Assembly: GCA_030627475.1 (NCBI GenBank)
Contig: DAOURZ010000029.1
Span: 1-9,769 of the forward strand
Length of the DNA: 9,769 nt
Source of the DNA: Deltaproteobacteria bacterium
Lineage (GTDB): Bacteria > Desulfobacterota > Desulfobacteria > Desulfobacterales > ETH-SRB1
Direction: 5' to 3'
Shown: piece after piece, positions 6,554 to 9,769 of the stretch
How the letters are laid out: each line of letters starts with the position of its first letter
How positions within the stretch are numbered: position 1 is the first letter of the stretch
The notes under the pieces: model-generated
Told to the model about the DNA's origin: nothing
Seen by the model: the letters and a program-made list of their open reading frames with translations, nothing else
Databases searched by the model: none
Position numbers and translations under genes: made by a program

Positions 6554-8209
6554 ATGGAACAGGCTCGAATATTTGCAGCTATAGCTCTTTCATTTGCAGT
6601 ATTTCTATTATGGGAATTTTTCTTTGTAGATAAACAAGTCCTTGAACAACCGGAGCAAAGCCTGGAGATACAAACTAACTCTACAGAAGAACCATATATA
6701 AAAGAAATAAATACGGAATCCCTCCAGAGTACCCCATTAATTAAAGAAGATGCTCTTACAACAAATAAAGCTCCACGGGTTATCAGGATTAATACACCTT
6801 TATATTCTGCGGTTATTTCAGAAAGAGGAGCTGTATTTAAAAGCTTTGTCTTAAACAACTACAAAGAAAGCACGATGCCTGATTCCCCTTTGCTCGAAAT
6901 GATATCACCGGAGCTCAATAATGGAACTATAAAAATTGGCTTGGCTGGAAACAGCATTCCAGCTTTGAATGATGCGTTTTTTACGACGGATATTAAACAT
7001 GACACCATTGATATAAACGATAACTCAAGAGAATTATCGTTTTTTTGGAAATCTTCCAATGGAATAATAATAGAAAAGAAGTTTCTTTTTTCACCTGAAA
7101 CTTACATTATTGGATGTAATGTTATAATTAAAAATGGCTCAAACCAAACCATCAGGGATAGTTTGATTCTGTCTTTATTTAAGATTTATTCCGGAGATGG
7201 AAGCATGTATGGTTTCGAAGGTCCGGGCGCTTTCATAAACAATAGTCTTGAGCAAGTAAAGATAAAGGATATTAAAGATAAAAATATATATAATGGTGAA
7301 TTGAAATGGACATTCGTACAGAATCGATATTTTATGTCCTGCATTATACCTGAAAGGCCTGCAGATGCGAGCATGCGCCTGTTTCTTGGGCAAGACAATA
7401 TTGTTCTGGAAAATCAGTTTGTGCAGCCGGAGAGCGTTATATCTCCGGGCACACAGCGTGTTTTTGGGTTTCATTTGTTTATGGGGCCAAGGAGTACGAA
7501 AGTGCTGAGTAAGATTGGTTATGATCTGGATAAAGCTATAAATTTTGGTATGTTTGATTTTCTGGCTAAACCATGCCTCTGGCTTATGAATTTTTTATAT
7601 GATCATTTCATTTCAAATTTTGGTATAGCTATTATTATTTTAACAACACTTATTAAACTCGTTATGTGGCCTCTTGGAACAAAGAGTTATAAGTCAATGA
7701 ACGAAATGAAGAAAATCCAGCCTCTGGTAATGGAATTAAGAGAAAAACATAAGAATGACAAGAAAAAAATGAATGAGGCAACCATGGCCTTATATAAAAC
7801 ATATAAGGTAAATCCGATTGGTGGGTGCCTCCCAATGATTTTGCAAATTCCTGTATTCTTTGCCCTGTATCGGATGTTGTATGAAGCAATCGAACTGAGA
7901 CACGCCCCTTTTTTTGGGTGGATTACTGACTTGTCAGCACCCGATCGCCTTTTCGACTTTGGTTTTGCGATTCCTTTTATGGAACCGCCATATGGTATTC
8001 CTGTGTTGACAATTATTATGGGAGCAACGATGTTTTTACAGCAGAAAATTTCACCAGCAATGGGAGATCCCTCACAGGCCAAAATAATGCAATTGATGCC
8101 ACTTGTTTTTACTGTGATTTTTATAAATTTTTCTTCGGGACTGGTTTTATACTGGCTTGTAAACAACGTCCTTTCTATTTCACAACAATACTATACTACC
8201 AATAAATAA
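6554..8209 (+). CDS. yidC: Membrane protein insertase YidC (Oxa1 family)
   Basis: YidC inserts and folds inner-membrane proteins alone or with SecYEG. The 551-residue product has an N-terminal membrane anchor (about 5-25), a large periplasmic beta domain (about 60-330), and the Oxa1-like core of five helices from about 335 onward. Recognisable segments are KVNPIGGCLPMILQIPVFFALY, a hairpin ending APFFGWITDLSAPD, and SSGLVLYWLVNNVLS. At about residue 368 (TTLIKLVMWPL) a lysine stands where E. coli has the groove arginine, a conservative change. The C-terminus stops almost at the end of the last helix, without a long basic tail. The second ATG (6554) is preferred: AGGAG at 6543-6547 gives 6-nt spacing, whereas the ATG at 6548 directly abuts it. 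Confidence 0.97.
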   Translation: MEQARIFAAIALSFAVFLLWEFFFVDKQVLEQPEQSLEIQTNSTEEPYIKEINTESLQSTPLIKEDALTTNKAPRVIRINTPLYSAVISERGAVFKSFVLNNYKESTMPDSPLLEMISPELNNGTIKIGLAGNSIPALNDAFFTTDIKHDTIDINDNSRELSFFWKSSNGIIIEKKFLFSPETYIIGCNVIIKNGSNQTIRDSLILSLFKIYSGDGSMYGFEGPGAFINNSLEQVKIKDIKDKNIYNGELKWTFVQNRYFMSCIIPERPADASMRLFLGQDNIVLENQFVQPESVISPGTQRVFGFHLFMGPRSTKVLSKIGYDLDKAINFGMFDFLAKPCLWLMNFLYDHFISNFGIAIIILTTLIKLVMWPLGTKSYKSMNEMKKIQPLVMELREKHKNDKKKMNEATMALYKTYKVNPIGGCLPMILQIPVFFALYRMLYEAIELRHAPFFGWITDLSAPDRLFDFGFAIPFMEPPYGIPVLTIIMGATMFLQQKISPAMGDPSQAKIMQLMPLVFTVIFINFSSGLVLYWLVNNVLSISQQYYTTNK

Positions 8210-8218
8210 ACTTGCTTT

Positions 8219-8410
8219 GGAATGTGGATGAATTGGCTTTCACAAGCAGGCACATGGATTTGGGTCATATTTGTTTGATTCCGGATCACAAGAGTTGATG
8301 GAATAGCGAACTATTGTGATATTTCTGTGAGTTGAGACTGAATTTGAAATTTGGCAAAGGCGGTCCGAAGCTGTGATGTATGGTTGGAAAAGTTATTTCG
8401 TCCAGGTTCC
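8219..8410 (-). repeat. MITE-like element, complete copy C (inverted)
   Basis: This 192-bp copy has both ends. GGAATGTGGATGAATTGGCT starts at 8219, and the inverse terminus ends in TTTCGTCCAGGTTCC at 8410. The two 25-bp ends agree at 17 positions as inverted repeats. The core (8355-8371, minus strand) matches GCTTCAGGCCGCCTTTG with two changes. The central hairpin reads AATAG-TTCG-CTATT on the minus strand (8302-8315), and ATCACA (8285-8290) pairs with TGTGAT (8315-8320). It fills most of the yidC-jag gap and ends 8 bp before the jag ribosome binding site. It encodes no transposase, so any mobility would depend on a transposase elsewhere. Confidence 0.78.
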
Positions 8411-8418
8411 TTAGGAAT

Positions 8419-8424
8419 GGAGGT
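8419..8424 (+). promoter_or_regulatory. jag ribosome binding site that fixes the start
   Basis: GGAGGT lies 6 nt before the ATG at 8431. It is the strongest Shine-Dalgarno match I noted in the window. It argues against the upstream ATG at 8380, which lies inside the repeat element. Confidence 0.85.
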
Positions 8425-8430
8425 AAGTTA

Positions 8431-9252
8431 ATGTCGCCTTGTCTGGAATTTGAAGGCAAAACTGTTGAAAAGGCATCCCAAAAAGCCTGTGAAGAATTGA
8501 AAATTCCAAAAGAAAAACTTAAGTACGATATTATTTCTTATGGAGCCACCGGCATTTTTGGTTTGGTTGGTATTAAGAAGGCAAAAATCAGTGTTACATT
8601 ACCTGATTCAACACCTGAGGATAATGCCGAAAAGAAAGAGCCTGAACATGAACATAATGATGAACCAAAGAAATATGTCACAAAAGTAGTTAAAGATTCA
8701 ACAGAACAAAAACCGCTTGAGGGTAAAACAAGTGCCTCTATACCGGATGAGTCTGTTGCTTTGGGTAAAAATATTCTTCAGCAAATAATTGATCTAATAA
8801 CTACCGATGCAGAAATATCGGTTAAAAAAAACACAGGCCGAATTTTATTTTATATAAAAGGCGGCAATGTAGCGATCCTGATTGGCAAGCGTGGACAAAC
8901 TCTTGAGGCCATGCAATATCTCGTTGAAAAAATTGTTAATAAACACAGCGAACAGAGAATTCGAATTCAGATAGATATCGAAGGTTATTTGGCGAAAAAA
9001 CAAAACAATCTAAAAGGGCTCGCCATGAGGCTTGCTGAAAAAGCGAAACTTAGCGGGAAGCTTATTACAATAGGACAAATGAATGCTCATGATAGAAGAA
9101 TAGTTCATCTTGCTTTAAAGGATGACAGCGGCGTCAAAACACAGAGCGTGGGAAATGGTTTTTTAAAGAAACTGTTGATATTTCCCAGGAAGAAATATCC
9201 TCAGAAAAAAAATCATAAAAGTTCATCACAGAATGGCACGGTTATTCAATAG
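8431..9252 (+). CDS. jag: RNA-binding protein KhpB (Jag/SpoIIIJ-associated)
   Basis: This 273-residue protein has the three-part KhpB layout. A Jag-N domain covers residues 1-57 (CLEFEGKTVEKASQKACEEL, then GATGIFGLVGIKKAKI). A charged, Lys/Glu-rich linker covers about 58-105. A KH domain at about 107-185 carries the RNA-binding GKRG loop at 152-155. An R3H domain at about 187-252 carries the RRIVH core at 222-226. KhpB binds RNA in the cytoplasm, in Gram-positive species together with KhpA, and is linked to envelope and division control. It is regularly encoded after yidC, as here. The basic tail (PRKKYPQKKNHK) extends beyond R3H. An in-frame ATG at 8380 would add 17 residues translated from the repeat and is rejected. 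The next gene often found here, mnmE, is absent from the window. Confidence 0.95.
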   Translation: MSPCLEFEGKTVEKASQKACEELKIPKEKLKYDIISYGATGIFGLVGIKKAKISVTLPDSTPEDNAEKKEPEHEHNDEPKKYVTKVVKDSTEQKPLEGKTSASIPDESVALGKNILQQIIDLITTDAEISVKKNTGRILFYIKGGNVAILIGKRGQTLEAMQYLVEKIVNKHSEQRIRIQIDIEGYLAKKQNNLKGLAMRLAEKAKLSGKLITIGQMNAHDRRIVHLALKDDSGVKTQSVGNGFLKKLLIFPRKKYPQKKNHKSSSQNGTVIQ

Positions 9253-9261
9253 AACAATTGC

Positions 9262-9292
9262 AAACGGGTTTTTAGAAAAAGTATCCCGTTTT
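9262..9292 (+). terminator. Possible intrinsic terminator after jag
   Basis: AAACGGG (9262-9268) pairs with CCCGTTT (9285-9291), and inside it TTTTT (9269-9273) can pair with AAAAA (9276-9280) around a 2-nt loop, with GTAT bulged out. The hairpin starts 9 nt after the jag stop. The T-run after the GC part is only four bases (9289-9292) and is itself partly in the stem, so termination may be weak. Confidence 0.45.
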
Positions 9293-9293
9293 A

Positions 9294-9385
9294 AAAGCCT
9301 ATTTCAGCAGGGCGATTAAGCGCGACCCAAAAGGCCAGTTGGAAGGGCACGAACTATGTGCGCATGGCCTACCGAAATAGGTTTT
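9294..9385. other. Nested stem-loop region of unknown function
   Basis: The 12-base arm at 9294-9305 pairs with 9374-9385 (CCTATTTC with GAAATAGG, one G-T wobble, then A-T pairs). Inside, AGGCCA (9332-9337) pairs with TGGCCT (9365-9370), and within that GCAC (9347-9350) pairs with GTGC (9358-9361). A side arm GGG (9310-9312) / CCC (9326-9328) is possible. The region is richer in G and C than its surroundings. It does not resemble a tRNA, since no T-arm signature is present, and does not match either repeat family here. It may be a structured RNA, an insertion-sequence end or another repeat. Confidence 0.5.
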
Positions 9386-9509
9386 AAGTAGGTACCCCAA
9401 AATTTTAAGCAGTGCGGTTAGACTTTATCGTGTTTTTTTCAATGGGTTGATGATTAGGAAGAGACATCGTAGAGAGTGGTTTGTAAAGCCCAACGGCATT
9501 TAAGTTAAG
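9386..9509. other. Non-coding stretch with nothing recognised
   Basis: No open frame of useful length and no clear promoter or hairpin was seen. Copy D of the MITE-like element begins at about 9510, without the left terminus seen in copies B and C, so its left side has been replaced by this sequence. Confidence 0.4.
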
Positions 9510-9666
9510 GCAACCATGCATCATAGCTTCAGGCCGCCTTTGTTTGATTTCAAGTCCCAAACATATTGAAATAGCTCGCTATTCCATTAACTTTTGTAAT
9601 ATGAGATCAAACAAATTCGACCCAAATCTGTGTGCCTGCCTGTGGAAGTTATTTCGTCCATGGTCC
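9510..9666 (+). repeat. MITE-like element, copy D (left terminus missing)
   Basis: The copy shares 35 of 36 bases with 5088-5123 at its left side and carries the exact core at 9526-9542. The right terminus is AGTTATTTCGTCCATGGTCC (9647-9666). It has the clearest fold of the family: TTTGTTTGAT (9539-9548) pairs with ATCAAACAAA (9606-9615), CATATT (9562-9567) with AATATG (9598-9603), and AATAG-CTCG-CTATT (9570-9583) is the central hairpin. It abuts the palindromic repeat that begins at 9671. Confidence 0.77.
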
Positions 9667-9670
9667 TAAA

Positions 9671-9769
9671 TAGTGCCCGAACGAAAACTATAAAATTTTT
9701 TCAAGTTCAAGGAAGACGCAAATTTTAACCGCAGGAATACATTGGGTATTTTGAGGATTAAAATTTGCG
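9671..9769. repeat. Left half of a palindromic dispersed repeat, cut by the window end
   Basis: The arm starts TAGTGCCCGAACGAAAACT and continues to CGCAAATTTTAACC. Its inverse complement is found at 1-83. Within this half alone CGCAAATTTTAA (about 9718-9729) pairs with TTAAAATTTGCG at 9758-9769. The last 37 bases equal bases 1-37. Confidence 0.72.
9733..9769. repeat. 37-bp terminal direct repeat, copy 2
   Basis: This stretch is an exact match to 1-37 in the same orientation. See the first copy for the two readings, circular molecule or contig ends in a shared repeat. Confidence 0.9.

Noticed and set aside
7687..8166. Long minus-strand open frames within yidC, and other antisense frames over 300 bp
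   Set aside because: They lie wholly inside well-supported genes on the other strand, with no family resemblance or start signals.
8380..8430. N-terminal extension of jag from the ATG at 8380
   Set aside because: The first 31 bases lie inside the MITE-like element, the family begins at the CLEFEGKT segment, and GGAGGT is correctly spaced only for the ATG at 8431.
9298..9384. Short plus-strand reading frame through the nested stem-loops (a transposase-like fragment)
   Set aside because: Under 30 codons, closed by stops on both sides, no start with a ribosome binding site, and no family recognised.
1..9769. Complete circular plasmid or phage genome
   Set aside because: There are end-identical 37 bases but no replication, mobilisation or phage genes, and the content is core chromosomal.

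Overview
The window is an AT-rich chromosomal segment from a Gram-negative bacterium, most likely a member of the Desulfobacterota (deltaproteobacterial) lineage. The Gram-negative call rests on a YidC with a large periplasmic domain and an exported two-PDZ HtrA-type protease. The lineage call is an inference. It rests on the rpmH-rnpA-yidD-yidC-jag block, in which jag/khpB directly follows a Gram-negative-type yidC, on a two-domain radical SAM protein of the TIGR03960/DUF2344 type, and on the abundance of short dispersed repeats. No rRNA, tRNA, CRISPR array, phage gene or transposase gene was seen.

Layout. The minus strand from 81 to 790 carries a two-gene unit, crcB/fluC (fluoride channel) followed by a DUF190 gene. 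The minus strand from 1069 to 2484 carries a Do/HtrA periplasmic serine protease. The plus strand then starts, divergently and only about 50 bp away, with a large B12-binding-type radical SAM protein (2536-5064). Next comes the conserved ribosome/membrane-biogenesis block: rpmH (5374-5508, 44 codons), rnpA (best start TTG 5694), yidD (6040-6252, overlapping rnpA), yidC (6554-8209) and jag/khpB (8431-9252). Three starts are revised from the longest possible reading frames: rnpA, yidC and jag. The jag case matters most, because the longer frame reads into a repeat element.

The genes form a coherent housekeeping set. RpmH is a ribosomal protein. RnpA is the protein subunit of RNase P. YidD and YidC serve insertion of proteins into the inner membrane. 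KhpB is an RNA-binding protein habitually encoded beside YidC. The Do protease handles misfolded envelope proteins. FluC exports fluoride. The radical SAM enzyme has no assigned substrate.

The least ordinary part is what lies between the genes. One family of MITE-like elements (about 180-190 bp when complete) has imperfect terminal inverted repeats related to GGAACGTGGACGAAATAACTT and a conserved internal hairpin. It occurs at 834-1014, 5065-5123 (partial), 8219-8410 (complete, inverted) and 9510-9666. A second, palindromic repeat occupies both window ends: its left half is at 9671-9769 and its right half at 1-83, and the two share an exact 37-bp direct repeat (1-37 = 9733-9769). The 37-bp overlap could be read as a circular molecule. 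The core-chromosomal gene content argues instead for a contig whose two ends fall in copies of one dispersed repeat. A nested stem-loop region at 9262-9385, after jag, fits neither repeat family. I found no convincing new multi-gene system here; the repeats and leader structures are the items worth checking.
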